Positions 11,542 through 20,067 are shown, counted from the first letter of the stretch. The stretch is DNA of 56,019 bases from Chloroflexota bacterium (GCA_028872875.1 JAGWOC010000015.1:1-56019), one strand, 5' to 3'. Notes: generated by a model not told the origin, from the sequence alone. A program made the numbers and translations.

Positions 11542-11714
11542 GCGAACCTCCTGGTTGGTGGGTCGATGGCGTCGATCGCCGCCGGGATCGTACCCGAGGG
11601 CGCCCCGGCCGGGCAAACGCTGCGGGCACGCGCTCGGGGCACGGGATCGCCGACAGGAAGCGTCGCCCGGCAGGAGAGGGCGCCTCGCGCCTGCCGGTCG
11701 CGTGTGAGGGCCGA

Positions 11715-12164
11715 TCAGCGGTGCCGCCTGCGGAACCAGTCCCTGATGCGGTCCATCGCGGAGGGTCCCGTCGAGTAGCGGATCACCTGGCCGCGCCAGC
11801 GCTTCTCGACGCTGCCGCCCAGGGTCCGCGAACCGCCGCCGCGCGCGATCGAGAGCACGAACGCGGCGCCGGCCATGAGCAGCCCCAGGACGATGAGCCA
11901 CGTGCTCGCCGCGCCCAGCGGGCTGCTGAACAGGTACGACAGGATGGTCAGCGCGAAGCCCGCAAGCATCAATTGCCCGAGCGTGACCCGCCGGATGCGG
12001 CCCGCGAGCCTCCCGGCGGGCCCCGGCGCACCGTCCGGGCGGCGCTTCGCCTTGTTCCGGATCTTCGTCGCGAGCCGATCCTCGGGCACGAAGTTGTCCA
12101 GCTTGTCGAGCAGCTCCTCGATCTCGCGATGGATGCGATCCTGGCCGTTCTCGGGCTTGCTCAT
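11715..12164 (-). CDS. Small membrane protein of unknown function
   Basis: A 149-residue protein with an acidic N-terminal helix (REIEELLDKLDNFVPEDRL), a basic stretch, and two transmembrane helices at about residues 63-82 and 87-107, ending in a strongly basic tail (DRIRDWFRRRHR). The ATG at 12164 has a GGAG site, and a TACAAT -10 element lies upstream (12187-12192 on the minus strand). No function is recognised; the layout resembles small envelope proteins common in Chloroflexota. Confidence 0.7.
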   Translation of the reverse strand: MSKPENGQDRIHREIEELLDKLDNFVPEDRLATKIRNKAKRRPDGAPGPAGRLAGRIRRVTLGQLMLAGFALTILSYLFSSPLGAASTWLIVLGLLMAGAAFVLSIARGGGSRTLGGSVEKRWRGQVIRYSTGPSAMDRIRDWFRRRHR

Positions 12165-12353
12165 GTGGACTCCGGGCGGTGTGTCCCATTGTAGCTGTGG
12201 CCTCCGCCGCCCGTCCAATCGCACCGCGGCGACGCGCCCGCGCGAATTTACGGAGGCTTTACTCTCCGGTGCGCCGATCCGCATCAGCCGCCCGCTAGGC
12301 TGTCGTTATCAGGGGTGAGGACAGGGAAGGGACAAGGACAGGAGATGACCCGT

Positions 12354-13049
12354 ATGAAGCTCCCATCGAAGGCGCTGGCTGTAACCGCCGCTCTCGCCGT
12401 CGTCGCGTCGGCCACGTTCGGCGCGTTCCACTACACGTCGGCGCAGACGCCGCCGCCAACACCGACGGCCCCGGCCGCCACGAACAACACGGGCCAGCAG
12501 GCCGTCCAGGCGTTCGTCGACAAGGTCGCGGCGAACCTCAACGTCTCCCCGCAGCAACTGACGACCGCGGTCAAGGACGCCGCCCTTCAGACCGTCGACC
12601 AGCAGGTCGCCGCGGGCAAGCTCACGCAGGCCCAGGGGGACAAGATCAAGGCCGCCATCAACAATGGCAAGTACCCGGAGCTGGCGCGGCTGTTCGCGCG
12701 GCGCGAGGAGCGCCGTGAGCGCGGCGTCCAGTGGCTCCGCAGGCAGATCGTCGTCTCGTCCGCGAAGGCCATCGGCATCGAGCCGAAGGCCCTGGTGACC
12801 GACCTCAAGGACGGCCAGTCGATCGCCGATGTGGCGGCCGCGCACAACGTCGCGCTGAACACGGTGAAGACGCAGATCACCGGCGACGTGCAGGCGAAGC
12901 TCAACACGCTCGTGCAGGACAAGAAGATCACGCAGGCCCGCGCCGACGCCGTCATGAAGGCGCTGACCAACAACCTGGACAAGATCCTCAACCACCACAG
13001 GGGCGACAAGAGCACCACGCCCGCGCCGGCAGCGACGCCGGGCGCCTGA
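12354..13049 (+). CDS. Exported helical-repeat protein of unknown function
   Basis: A 231-residue protein with a Sec signal peptide (MKLPSKALAVTAALAVVAS, cleavage probably after TSAQ). The mature part has related helical segments, such as ANLNVSPQQLTTAVKDAALQ and AKAIGIEPKALVTDLKDGQS, each followed by a KLTQAQGDKIKAAINN/KKITQARADAVMKALTNN unit. Such proteins are frequent in Chloroflexota and Actinomycetota but have no known role. Two ATGs compete: 12345 is only one base from the AGGAG site, so 12354 (nine bases away) is preferred. A 12-bp hairpin follows. Confidence 0.8.
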   Translation: MKLPSKALAVTAALAVVASATFGAFHYTSAQTPPPTPTAPAATNNTGQQAVQAFVDKVAANLNVSPQQLTTAVKDAALQTVDQQVAAGKLTQAQGDKIKAAINNGKYPELARLFARREERRERGVQWLRRQIVVSSAKAIGIEPKALVTDLKDGQSIADVAAAHNVALNTVKTQITGDVQAKLNTLVQDKKITQARADAVMKALTNNLDKILNHHRGDKSTTPAPAATPGA

Positions 13050-13073
13050 CCCGGACCGCCGGCACGATCCCAC

Positions 13074-13100
13074 AGGGGCGGCGTAGGTTACGCCGCCCCT
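13074..13100 (+). terminator. Perfect 12-bp hairpin
   Basis: AGGGGCGGCGTA / TACGCCGCCCCT with a GGT loop, 24 bases after the stop of the preceding gene. There is no T-run, but the stem is strong enough to act as a terminator in a GC-rich genome. Confidence 0.65.
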
Positions 13101-13172
13101 GCCTTGTGCCATGCTGAGCGCTCGCCTCTGCGCACCACGTGTTACGCTGCGCCCACAGGAGGAGGGACGCCG

Positions 13173-13556
13173 ATGACCACGCCCCGGATGAGGGTGTTCT
13201 CCATCCGTAACGCCGAACGCGGTGCCGTCCTCGCCGAGCGCGCGCGGCTGGCGTCTTCGTACGTGGACCGCTTCTTCGGGCTGATGGGCCGGCGCGAGAT
13301 CGAGGACGGCGGCGGCCTCTTCCTGACGCGCAGCGCCTCCATCCACTCCTTCTTCATGCGCTTCCGCTTCGACGCGATCTTCGTCGACCGCGACGATCGG
13401 GTGACGAAGGTCGTGCCGTCGATGCGTCCGTGGTGGCTCGCCTTCGGCGGACGCGGCGCGAAGGACGTGATCGAGCTCCCGGCCGGCACGGCGGCCCGCA
13501 CCGGCACGCAGCCCGGCGACCGCCTCGACTACGGTGAGCCGCTGTCCCGACCGTAG
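13173..13556 (+). CDS. DUF192 family protein
   Basis: A 127-residue protein matching the DUF192/UPF0127 family. The family core is visible: ADRL-like YVDRFFGLMGRREIEDGGGLFL, then SIHSFFMRFRFDAIFVDRDDRVTKVV and KDVIELPAGTAARTGTQPGDRL. The ATG at 13173 has a GGAGGAGG site; an upstream in-frame ATG at 13104 is less likely. Other members are often exported, but this one has no signal peptide, so it is probably cytoplasmic. No biochemical role is established for the family. Confidence 0.85.
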   Translation: MTTPRMRVFSIRNAERGAVLAERARLASSYVDRFFGLMGRREIEDGGGLFLTRSASIHSFFMRFRFDAIFVDRDDRVTKVVPSMRPWWLAFGGRGAKDVIELPAGTAARTGTQPGDRLDYGEPLSRP

Positions 13557-13660
13557 TTTCTCTCACGGATCAGGGACTGGGGGATGGAGCGTGAAGGGTG
13601 GACGCGCAGCCAGCCTCGTTGTGCCCCGCCAGGCATAACGCGCGTAACCGCAGCCTGCTC

Positions 13661-13666
13661 TATAAT
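13661..13666 (+). promoter_or_regulatory. -10 element (TATAAT) upstream of the aldehyde oxidoreductase
   Basis: A perfect TATAAT, rare in this GC-rich sequence, 94 bases before the ATG. No -35 match is apparent, so an activator or an extended contact may be needed. It implies a leader of about 85 bases. Confidence 0.5.
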
Positions 13667-13759
13667 CACCCCGCAGGCCGCGATACTGAGTACAGCGCGG
13701 CCCGCGCCATCTCCACGGAGGTGGCCCGGACACGCAAGTTGGCCCCAAGGAGCTGCTGC

Positions 13760-15781
13760 ATGCTGAACGGCGCGATCAACGGCAAGATGCTCAATGTCCG
13801 GCTCAACGCCGGCACCGTCGAGCCCGAGCAGATCCCGGAGGCGATGTATCGCCAGTACCTCGGCGGCTATGGCATCGGCTCTCGCCTCATGTTCGACCGC
13901 ATCCCTGCCGGCGCCGACCCGCTCGGCCCGGAGAACGTCCTCGGCCTCTTCCCCGGCCTGCTCACCGGCACGCCGTTCTTCGGCATCCGCTATCAGGCCG
14001 TCGCCAAGTCCCCCAAGACGGGGGGCTGGGGCGATGCGAACTGCGGCGGTGACTTCGGCCCGTTCCTCAAGAACGCCGGCTGGGACGGCATCATGCTCTA
14101 CGAGAAGGCGGCCAGGCCCGTCTACATCTACATCGAGGACGACACCGCCGAGATCAAGGACGCATCCGACCTCTGGGGCATGCAGGCCATCGACGTCGAG
14201 ATGAAGCTGAAGGACCGCCACGGCAAGAAGGCCAGCGTCGCCTGCATCGGCCCCGCGGGCGAGAAGCTCTCGCTGATGGCGGGCATCTGCAACGAGCGCG
14301 GCCGTCTCGCCGCTCGCAGCGGCCTCGGCGCGGTGATGGGCTCGAAAAACGTGAAGGCGATCGTCGTCAACGCGTCGAAGAACATCATCGGATCGAGCCC
14401 GGAGATCATGAAGCAGGTCCGCACCTCGCTCGACGCCTTCGCGAAGCCGATCACCAACTTCTTCCGCGCCTACGGCACGACGGGCATCACCAACGCCTCC
14501 GCCATGTCCGGTGACGCGCCGGTCAAGAACTGGGGTGGCGTTGGCATGGTCGACTTTCAGCAGGGCATGGTGCTCAGCGGCGATAACTTCAACCGCCGCA
14601 TGGACAAGAAGTACGCCTGCTGGCACTGCCCCGTCGCGTGTGGCGGCGAGTCCTACGCGTGGGACGAGCAGGAGCGCGAGGCGCAGAAGCGCATCATGAA
14701 GCGCAACGCCGAGGCAACGGAGCTGCGCATGCAGCTCGAGAGCGTCGCCGACGACCTTCGGCAGCCCATTGAGGCCAGGCTCAAGAAGATCGAAAACGAC
14801 AACGCGACCGACGCCCAGATCAAGGACGACTCGCGGTTCCCGTACCCCCACCACACCCACCGTGCCGAGTACGAGACCGCGACCTCGTTCGGGACGATGA
14901 TGCTCAACAACGACATCAACTCGCTCCAGTACGCGAACCACCTGTGCAACCAGTACGGGCTCGACACGATCGCCGCCGGCTCCACCCTCGCCTTCGCGAT
15001 GGAGTGCTACGAAAACGGCCTCATCACCAAGGAAGACACCGACGGCCTCGACCTCCGCTGGGGTAACACCGAGGCGATCATCGCCGCGCTCCACAAGATC
15101 GGCACCAAGGACGGCGCCTTTGGCGAGCTGTTTGGGGATGGCGTCCGCGCCGCCTCCAGCAGGATCGGCCCGAAGTCCGTCGAGTTCGCCATGGAGGTCG
15201 GAGGCGAAGAGCTGCCGATGCACGACGCCAAGCTCCAGCCCGAGTACTTCACCACCTACAAGCTCGACGCCACGCCCGCCCGCCACACGCAGTACGAGGG
15301 CGGCGGCCGCCCGGGCTGGAACCTCCTCAAGGCGCCCCAGGACCGCACGCAGGCGACCGGCCGCGGCGCCGCCCACAAGGACGCCTCCGAGTACATGCAC
15401 ATCGTCAACGCCGCCGGCATGTGCCAGTTCATCATGATGTGCGCACCCAACGACCGCATCCCCGAGTGGATCAACATCGAGACCGGCTGGGACACCAACG
15501 TCGACGAGATGCGCAAGGTCGGCGAGCGCATCGCCAACATGCGCATGGCGTTCAACGTGCGCGAGGGCGATATCGTCACGAAGCGGCGCGTGCCCGCGCG
15601 CCTCTGGGGCGGCACGCCCCTCCAGGCCGGCCCCCACAAGGACATCTCGCTCGACACCCGCACCCTCGAGCAGGACTACCTCGCCGCCTGCGACTGGGAC
15701 CCGGAGACCGCCGCCCCGAGCAAGCGCAAGCTCGAGGCCCTCGGCCTCGCCGATGTCGCCCAGAAGATCGGCGCGAAGTAG
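13760..15781 (+). CDS. aor: Aldehyde:ferredoxin oxidoreductase (tungsten/molybdenum)
   Basis: A 673-residue member of the AOR family, which oxidises aldehydes (or reduces acids) with a tungsto- or molybdopterin cofactor and one [4Fe-4S] cluster, using ferredoxin. Cluster ligands are Cys287, Cys290, Cys294 (ACWHCPVAC) and Cys555 (NAAGMCQF), the same spacing class as the Pyrococcus enzyme. Pterin-binding segments are seen at the N-terminus (YLGGYGIGSRLMFD). The ATG has an AAGGAG site. Odd feature: about 65 charged residues (301-367) are inserted between the cluster motif and the AEYETATSFG segment, probably a helical hairpin. No ferredoxin or pterin-synthesis gene is adjacent. A hairpin overlaps the stop codon. 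Confidence 0.92.
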   Translation: MLNGAINGKMLNVRLNAGTVEPEQIPEAMYRQYLGGYGIGSRLMFDRIPAGADPLGPENVLGLFPGLLTGTPFFGIRYQAVAKSPKTGGWGDANCGGDFGPFLKNAGWDGIMLYEKAARPVYIYIEDDTAEIKDASDLWGMQAIDVEMKLKDRHGKKASVACIGPAGEKLSLMAGICNERGRLAARSGLGAVMGSKNVKAIVVNASKNIIGSSPEIMKQVRTSLDAFAKPITNFFRAYGTTGITNASAMSGDAPVKNWGGVGMVDFQQGMVLSGDNFNRRMDKKYACWHCPVACGGESYAWDEQEREAQKRIMKRNAEATELRMQLESVADDLRQPIEARLKKIENDNATDAQIKDDSRFPYPHHTHRAEYETATSFGTMMLNNDINSLQYANHLCNQYGLDTIAAGSTLAFAMECYENGLITKEDTDGLDLRWGNTEAIIAALHKIGTKDGAFGELFGDGVRAASSRIGPKSVEFAMEVGGEELPMHDAKLQPEYFTTYKLDATPARHTQYEGGGRPGWNLLKAPQDRTQATGRGAAHKDASEYMHIVNAAGMCQFIMMCAPNDRIPEWINIETGWDTNVDEMRKVGERIANMRMAFNVREGDIVTKRRVPARLWGGTPLQAGPHKDISLDTRTLEQDYLAACDWDPETAAPSKRKLEALGLADVAQKIGAK

Positions 15782-15804
15782 GGGCGGGCGCACGTGCCCG
15801 CCCC
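15781..15804 (+). terminator. Hairpin after the aldehyde oxidoreductase
   Basis: A 9-bp GC stem (GGGGCGGGC/GCCCGCCCC) begins at the last base of the stop codon and is followed by TGTTCCT. It lies between converging genes and could serve both. Confidence 0.6.
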
Positions 15805-15837
15805 TGTTCCTCGCTTCAGCCCGCGTAACGGCGCCCC

Positions 15838-16290
15838 TCAGATCCCCCGTTCAACGCGCCAGCGCCGGATCCACGCCGTATGCTGTGCCTCATGTGTGCT
15901 GGGCAGCGCCGCCTCGCCGTAGAGCGACGCGTCGAGGCCCCGCGCCGTCGCCGCCGCGATCGCGTCCGCCAGCCGCTGCCGCGACGCCGCCAGTTCCCAG
16001 CGCACCTGTGCGAGCGAAAGAGCCCGCCGCAGGTCGTGGCCCAGGACGTTGTAGGCGCGTTCCTGCTCGTCTGTCATCCGCCATGCCGAGTCGTGGCCGG
16101 CGGAGATGCGCGCAACCTCGCTCGCACGGACGTCGTCCCACAGCGCCACGTGCGCCAAGTGATCCTTCACCGACCACCCGTCCAGCGACGGCTCCGTCAT
16201 CCGCTCGCCGCTGATGCCTTCGATTGCCGCGAGCAGGTCCTCGCGCATCTGGCGGTAGTGCTGGAGCAGCTCGTCACGATCCTCGCCCAT
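15838..16290 (-). CDS. DinB-like four-helix-bundle protein
   Basis: A 150-residue protein of the DinB/YfiT/ClbS superfamily. It shows DGWSVKDHLAHVALWDD (His at about 44 and 47) and a C-terminal STHEAQHTAWIRRW, giving the histidines expected to bind a metal in these four-helix bundles. Members act as metal-dependent hydrolases or thiol transferases for stress or cofactor use; the reaction here is unknown. A TAGGAT -10 lies six bases before the ATG, so the message is probably leaderless, although the AGGA in it could also act as a weak ribosome site. Confidence 0.85.
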   Translation of the reverse strand: MGEDRDELLQHYRQMREDLLAAIEGISGERMTEPSLDGWSVKDHLAHVALWDDVRASEVARISAGHDSAWRMTDEQERAYNVLGHDLRRALSLAQVRWELAASRQRLADAIAAATARGLDASLYGEAALPSTHEAQHTAWIRRWRVERGI

Positions 16291-16425
16291 ACTCGTATCC
16301 TACACCCGGGTCGCCTGCACTCCCGCCCGCGGCTTGCGCCCGCAGCCCCGCCCGGCGACGATCTTCCCCATCAAGCTCGGCCCTGTCACGGCGTGGGCGA
16401 GGTGGCGGGCGGGCAGGAGTTAGGT

Positions 16426-16845
16426 ATGGATGACACCCTCCGCGCCTTCATCGACACCCGGCGCGTCGCGCGCCTCGCGACCGCCGACGCGCACGGCCGC
16501 CCGCACGTCGTCCCCGTCTGCTTCGCCCTCTTAGGCGACACTCTGTACACGCCGGTCGACGAGAAGCCGAAGCGCGCGGCGCCGGCCGGGCTGCGGCGCG
16601 TCCGCAACATCGCCCGCGAGCCGCGCGTGCAGGTACTGGTCGATGTGTACGACGACGCCGACTGGTCGAATCTCCGCTACGTCCAGCTCCGCGGCCGGGC
16701 GCGCATCATCGAAGCGGGCGGCGAGCACACGCGCGCCCTCGCGGCCCTCCGCGCCCGGTACCCGCAGTACCGCGCGATGGCGCTCGAATCGCGCCCGGTC
16801 ATCGCTGTCGACATTGACCGCGCGGTGCACTGGCGGGCCCGATGA
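16426..16845 (+). CDS. PPOX-class, probably F420-dependent protein
   Basis: A 139-residue split-barrel flavin/F420-binding protein. It contains the family pattern RVARLATADAHGRPHVVPVCF, LYTPVDEKPKR, RNIAREPRVQVLVDVYDDADWSNLRYVQLRGRARII and a C-terminal VHWRAR, matching the group of probable F420-dependent enzymes typified by Rv0121 of Mycobacterium (TIGR03668). The ATG has a GGAG site seven bases upstream. The next gene, on the other strand, encodes another deazaflavin-type protein, supporting F420 use by this organism. Confidence 0.85.
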   Translation: MDDTLRAFIDTRRVARLATADAHGRPHVVPVCFALLGDTLYTPVDEKPKRAAPAGLRRVRNIAREPRVQVLVDVYDDADWSNLRYVQLRGRARIIEAGGEHTRALAALRARYPQYRAMALESRPVIAVDIDRAVHWRAR

Positions 16846-16927
16846 GTGACCGCACCGCCCCCGCCGATCTCGCGGCGCGTCCTCCGGCTGCCAGCAGCGC
16901 CGGGGACGGCCGTAGCGTCGAGTCGCT

Positions 16928-17419
16928 TCACGCGGGATCGATCCGGTACACAGGATAACGCTCGGCGATCGCCTCGAACTCGGACAGCGGCGCACCGACG
17001 GGGAGCGGGAAGTGCCGGCGGCCGCCCCGCGCGATCCGGACGTACTCGCGGAGAATGGGCGCCCGTTCCGCCGGGAGCACCGGTGCGAGGTGAACGCGGC
17101 GCCGGCGTCCCTGCCGGATGACAGCATCGCCGTTCGCGGCCTCGACGTTCTTCACCCACTCAGACTGCGGGCCGAGCATCGATACCAGGTAGCGTTGGTC
17201 CTCCACGGTGGTGATCACGACGACTTGCGAGCGCCGTCGACCGGACACGCGGCCGCTGACTTCCAGGGCGACCATGAGGCTCGGCGGCAGCCCGAGGCCG
17301 GACCACCAGCACCAAAACCGGTTGACCCAGCGGCCAAAACGCGTCGGGCGCCAGCCCCGATAGAACAGCCGCATGACTGCGCCGCGCTCCGCCGGGTCGG
17401 TAGGCCCTGAGGTGCTCAT
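16928..17419 (-). CDS. Deazaflavin (F420)-dependent nitroreductase-family protein
   Basis: A 163-residue protein of the Ddn/DUF385 family, small split-barrel proteins that bind F420 and reduce quinones or nitro compounds. Recognisable: MVALEVSGRVSGRRRSQVVVITTVEDQRYLVSMLG and EWVKNVEAANGDAVIRQGRR, which form the cofactor pocket. The ATG at 17419 has an AGGAGG site; an upstream in-frame ATG (start of MAETAMRCPFGC) would add about 37 residues but is less well placed. It converges with the PPOX gene. Confidence 0.88.
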   Translation of the reverse strand: MSTSGPTDPAERGAVMRLFYRGWRPTRFGRWVNRFWCWWSGLGLPPSLMVALEVSGRVSGRRRSQVVVITTVEDQRYLVSMLGPQSEWVKNVEAANGDAVIRQGRRRRVHLAPVLPAERAPILREYVRIARGGRRHFPLPVGAPLSEFEAIAERYPVYRIDPA

Positions 17420-17642
17420 CGGTGCAGTCCTCCTCACTCGCCGGAGATGCCGGGCAGCGGGCGACCCGGCGGCGATCAGACAGCCGAACGGGCACCGCAT
17501 GGCCGTCTCCGCCATGCTGCCACCCCGAAAGGCCGGGTGCAACGGGGCGGCACGCCGCGCTTGGACGTGCTGAAGGCGGAGGTTTGCGGCACAATCGACG
17601 CGTGGTCGCACGCTGGCGGCCAACTGTACGGAGGAGGGCGAC

Positions 17643-18059
17643 CTGCGCATCAGGCTCGACCAGATCAACGTCCGCACCCGCGCCACCGGCGAGTTCGTCG
17701 AGATCACGGAGCAGGTCGACGACGCCGTGCGCCGCTCCGGTGTGCGCGAGGGCATCGCGCTCGTGCGCAGCCGCCACACCACCGCCGCCATTACCTGCAA
17801 CGAGCCCGACCCGCGCCTCCACGCCGACATGCGCGATGCTGTGTACGGTACCTTCCCCCTGTCGGAGCCGTATCGCCACATCGAGGAGGGGCCCGAGAAC
17901 GCCGTCGCCCACCTCGCCACCGCCATGCTGTTCGGCGAAGCTACCTGGGTGCCCGTACGCGACGGCCGCGCCGACCTCGGCACCTGGCAGCATCTCTACC
18001 TTGTCGAGCTGTACGAGGCCCGCATGCGCCAGGTCGATGTCGCTGTGCTCGGTGAGTAG
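17643..18059 (+). CDS. yjbQ: YjbQ family protein (secondary thiamine-phosphate synthase-like)
   Basis: A protein of about 138 residues of the YjbQ/UPF0047 family. The motifs HTTAAITCNE, ENAVAHLATAMLFG, and GTWQHLYLVELYEARMRQVDVAVLGE are diagnostic. Conserved residues continue upstream of the first ATG/GTG (17727) as LDQINVRTRATGEFVEITEQVDDAVRRSG, so translation must begin earlier; the only plausible site is a CTG at 17643, five bases after a GGAGGAGG sequence. Members can substitute for thiamine-phosphate synthase when overproduced, but their normal role is unclear. Confidence 0.85.
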   Translation: MRIRLDQINVRTRATGEFVEITEQVDDAVRRSGVREGIALVRSRHTTAAITCNEPDPRLHADMRDAVYGTFPLSEPYRHIEEGPENAVAHLATAMLFGEATWVPVRDGRADLGTWQHLYLVELYEARMRQVDVAVLGE

Positions 18060-18113
18060 ATTCCCATGCAGCCTTCCGCGCGGCGATCCACACTGGATAG
18101 GCAGGAGGCCCCG

Positions 18114-18383
18114 ATGGCGAGCGATGATCGCGGAGCAGGTGCCGCCCCCGAGTGGACGCCGCTGGGACGCTACGAGCGCATCGTCCGCTGCAGCCAGGGC
18201 CACATCTACCGTACGAACTGGTGGCCGCTGGGCTCGTTCAAGGCCGTGCGCCTGGGCGCCACGCGCATTCAGCGCTGCCCCGTCTGCCGGCGCTGGCGCA
18301 TGACGCGCTGCGTTGACCGCGCTTCACTGACGCCGTCCGAGCTCGCCGAGGCCGCCGCCAACCACGACTCCGGCATCTGGTGA
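18114..18383 (+). CDS. Small zinc-ribbon protein of unknown function
   Basis: An 89-residue protein with CSQGH at residue 28 and CPVCRRWRMTRC at 59-70, so four Cys/His groups that could form a zinc ribbon. A GGAGG site sits seven bases before the ATG at 18114; an upstream ATG at 18066 is not favoured. The stretch YRTNWWPLGSFKAVRLGATRIQRC is typical of similarly sized unknown proteins from Actinomycetota and Chloroflexota. No function is assigned. Confidence 0.75.
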   Translation: MASDDRGAGAAPEWTPLGRYERIVRCSQGHIYRTNWWPLGSFKAVRLGATRIQRCPVCRRWRMTRCVDRASLTPSELAEAAANHDSGIW

Positions 18384-18480
18384 CTTTCGCGGGTTTCGCA
18401 GCCTCCGGATGCCGCACGCATCCGCTGGCCCCAGATCCCCGGACGGCGCACGCGCCTTCCGCCCTCCGCCCGGTGCTCTC

Positions 18481-18486
18481 TATACT
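18481..18486 (+). promoter_or_regulatory. -10 element (TATACT), short leader
   Basis: TATACT ends nine bases before the ATG at 18496 (a second ATG follows at 18499). No ribosome-binding site. Confidence 0.45.
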
Positions 18487-18495
18487 CCTACCATC

Positions 18496-19194
18496 ATGAT
18501 GTCCGAAGCACCCTCCCCGCCGGCCAAGCGCATCGTCTACCTCGACCGGCGCGTGGCGTTCATCGAGCCGCACCGCATCAACGTGCGTCCCGCGCTTGCC
18601 GCGGCGCTCTTCCCGCTGTTCGGCCTGCTCCTCGGCATCGGCTCGTTCGTGTCGATCGTCCTCTGGCTCGACCGCATCCCGTTCCCGGTCGTCCTGCTGC
18701 TCCTCGTCATCGCCATCACCGCGATCCCGCTCGCCGGCATCGGTTTCGTGTACGCCGTCGCCGGGGCGAACGTCGTCTTCGACCGCGCCAAGCAGTCCGG
18801 CGTCTGGCAGCAGGGCTTCCTCGGGATGGGCGTCGGCACCACCGAGCTCGTGCCCTTCTGGAAGATCGCCGAGATCCGCATCGAAGAGACCACGCGCTCG
18901 GCGCGGCGGGGCGACGTCGAGGCGATCGCGCAGTTCGAGATCCTGCTCGTCAAGGTGAGCGCCAAGCGCCTCAAGATCGGCGACGTCGTCGTCGCGCGGC
19001 CGATGGTGCGCGAGGGGCTCGCCGTGGCGCGCGAGGTGGCTGACGCCATCGCCGAGATGACCGGCAAGCCGCTGATCGCCCCCGAGGTCCGCCGCCGCCG
19101 CGCCGTTGAAGCGCGCCAGCCGCTCCCGGAGCCGTCTGCTCCGCAAGCCGGCCCCGCCGATGCGGGACCGCGCGTCGGCGCGGAGAGCACTTGA
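18496..19194 (+). CDS. Membrane protein of unknown function
   Basis: A 232-residue protein with two strong transmembrane helices (about residues 35-58 and 63-90) and a C-terminal cytoplasmic-type domain with PH-like strands (GVGTTELVPFWKIAEIRIEE, FEILLVKVSAKRLKIGDVVVARP), then a Pro/Ala tail. No family is recognised with confidence. The TTG start of the glycosyltransferase overlaps its stop (TTGA), so the two are probably coupled. Confidence 0.75.
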   Translation: MMSEAPSPPAKRIVYLDRRVAFIEPHRINVRPALAAALFPLFGLLLGIGSFVSIVLWLDRIPFPVVLLLLVIAITAIPLAGIGFVYAVAGANVVFDRAKQSGVWQQGFLGMGVGTTELVPFWKIAEIRIEETTRSARRGDVEAIAQFEILLVKVSAKRLKIGDVVVARPMVREGLAVAREVADAIAEMTGKPLIAPEVRRRRAVEARQPLPEPSAPQAGPADAGPRVGAEST

Positions 19195-19997
19195 CCACGA
19201 GCGAGACCGCCGCGGCCGCGGGCGGCGCGGAGGCGCACGTCCCGTTCGTGACGATCGTCATCCCCGCCTTCAACGAGGAGGCGCGGCTACCCGCCGGCCT
19301 GGACCGGGTCGTCGCCTTCCTCGCCGCGCAGCCGCACGACAGCGAGGTCGTCGTCGTCGACGACGGCAGCAGCGACCGCACGGCGGCGATCGTGCGCGAC
19401 CGCACCGCATCGCTGCCGCCGAACGTCGTGCTGCGGCTGCTGCAACACCAGCGCCAGATGGGCAAGGGTGCCGCCATCCGCACCGGCTGCCTGGACGCCC
19501 GCGGTACGTTCGTGTTCTTCATCGACGCCGATTTGGCGACGCCGCCCGAAGAGTCGCTCAACCTGCTCGATGTCCTCAAGGCGGGCGAGGCCGTGGTCAT
19601 CGGCAGCCGCATCCAGCCGGATGGCAGTGACATGCGCGAGAGCCAGCCGACGCCGCGCCGTCTCGCCGGCACGCTGTTCACCACGATGCGCAAGGCCCTG
19701 CGCGTCCTGCCCGATATCGATGACACGCAGTGCCCGATGAAGGGCTTCCGCCATGACGCGGCCCAGGCCATCTTCGCCCGCCAGCGCCTGCGCGGCTGGA
19801 TCTTCGACGCCGAGGTGCTGCATATCGCCCGCATGCTCGGCTACCGCATCGCCGAGGTGCCGGTCGTCTGGCGCCATGTCGATGGCTCGCGGCTGCGCTT
19901 CCGGCCGCAGCAGGCGTTCGAGGTCGCCCGCGACCTGCTCCGGCTGCGCTTCCTGCATCGTCCGGCGGAGGCCGGCGCGCCCGCGCGCCAGCGCTGA
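19191..19997 (+). CDS. GT2 glycosyltransferase, dolichyl-phosphate-sugar synthase type
   Basis: A 268-residue family 2 glycosyltransferase resembling ALG5/DPM1, which transfers glucose or mannose from a nucleotide sugar to a polyprenyl phosphate at the cytoplasmic face. Signature: VTIVIPAFNEEARLP, VVVVDDGSSDRT, the metal-binding FFIDADLATPPE, the VVIGSRI strand and TQCPMKGFRHDAAQAIF. A TTG start at 19191 overlaps the previous stop and has a GAGAG site. The polyprenyl-linked sugar could supply the GT39-like membrane protein encoded at 37-42 kb (inference). Confidence 0.88.
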   Translation: MTTSETAAAAGGAEAHVPFVTIVIPAFNEEARLPAGLDRVVAFLAAQPHDSEVVVVDDGSSDRTAAIVRDRTASLPPNVVLRLLQHQRQMGKGAAIRTGCLDARGTFVFFIDADLATPPEESLNLLDVLKAGEAVVIGSRIQPDGSDMRESQPTPRRLAGTLFTTMRKALRVLPDIDDTQCPMKGFRHDAAQAIFARQRLRGWIFDAEVLHIARMLGYRIAEVPVVWRHVDGSRLRFRPQQAFEVARDLLRLRFLHRPAEAGAPARQR

Positions 19998-20067
19998 CGA
20001 CTGTGCGCGTGCGCTTGTCCCTTCGCGAGAGCGGTGGCACGATGGCGCCAGCCAGGGAGGCAGGACG

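Noticed and set aside
13529-15793. 754-residue minus-strand ORF opposite the aldehyde oxidoreductase
   Set aside because: Shadow of the plus-strand gene: Leu/Val/Asp/His-rich mirror without motifs.
17422-18303. 293-residue plus-strand ORF over yjbQ and the zinc-ribbon gene
   Set aside because: Arg/Ser/Ala-rich shadow; the two small genes in other frames have family motifs and ribosome sites.
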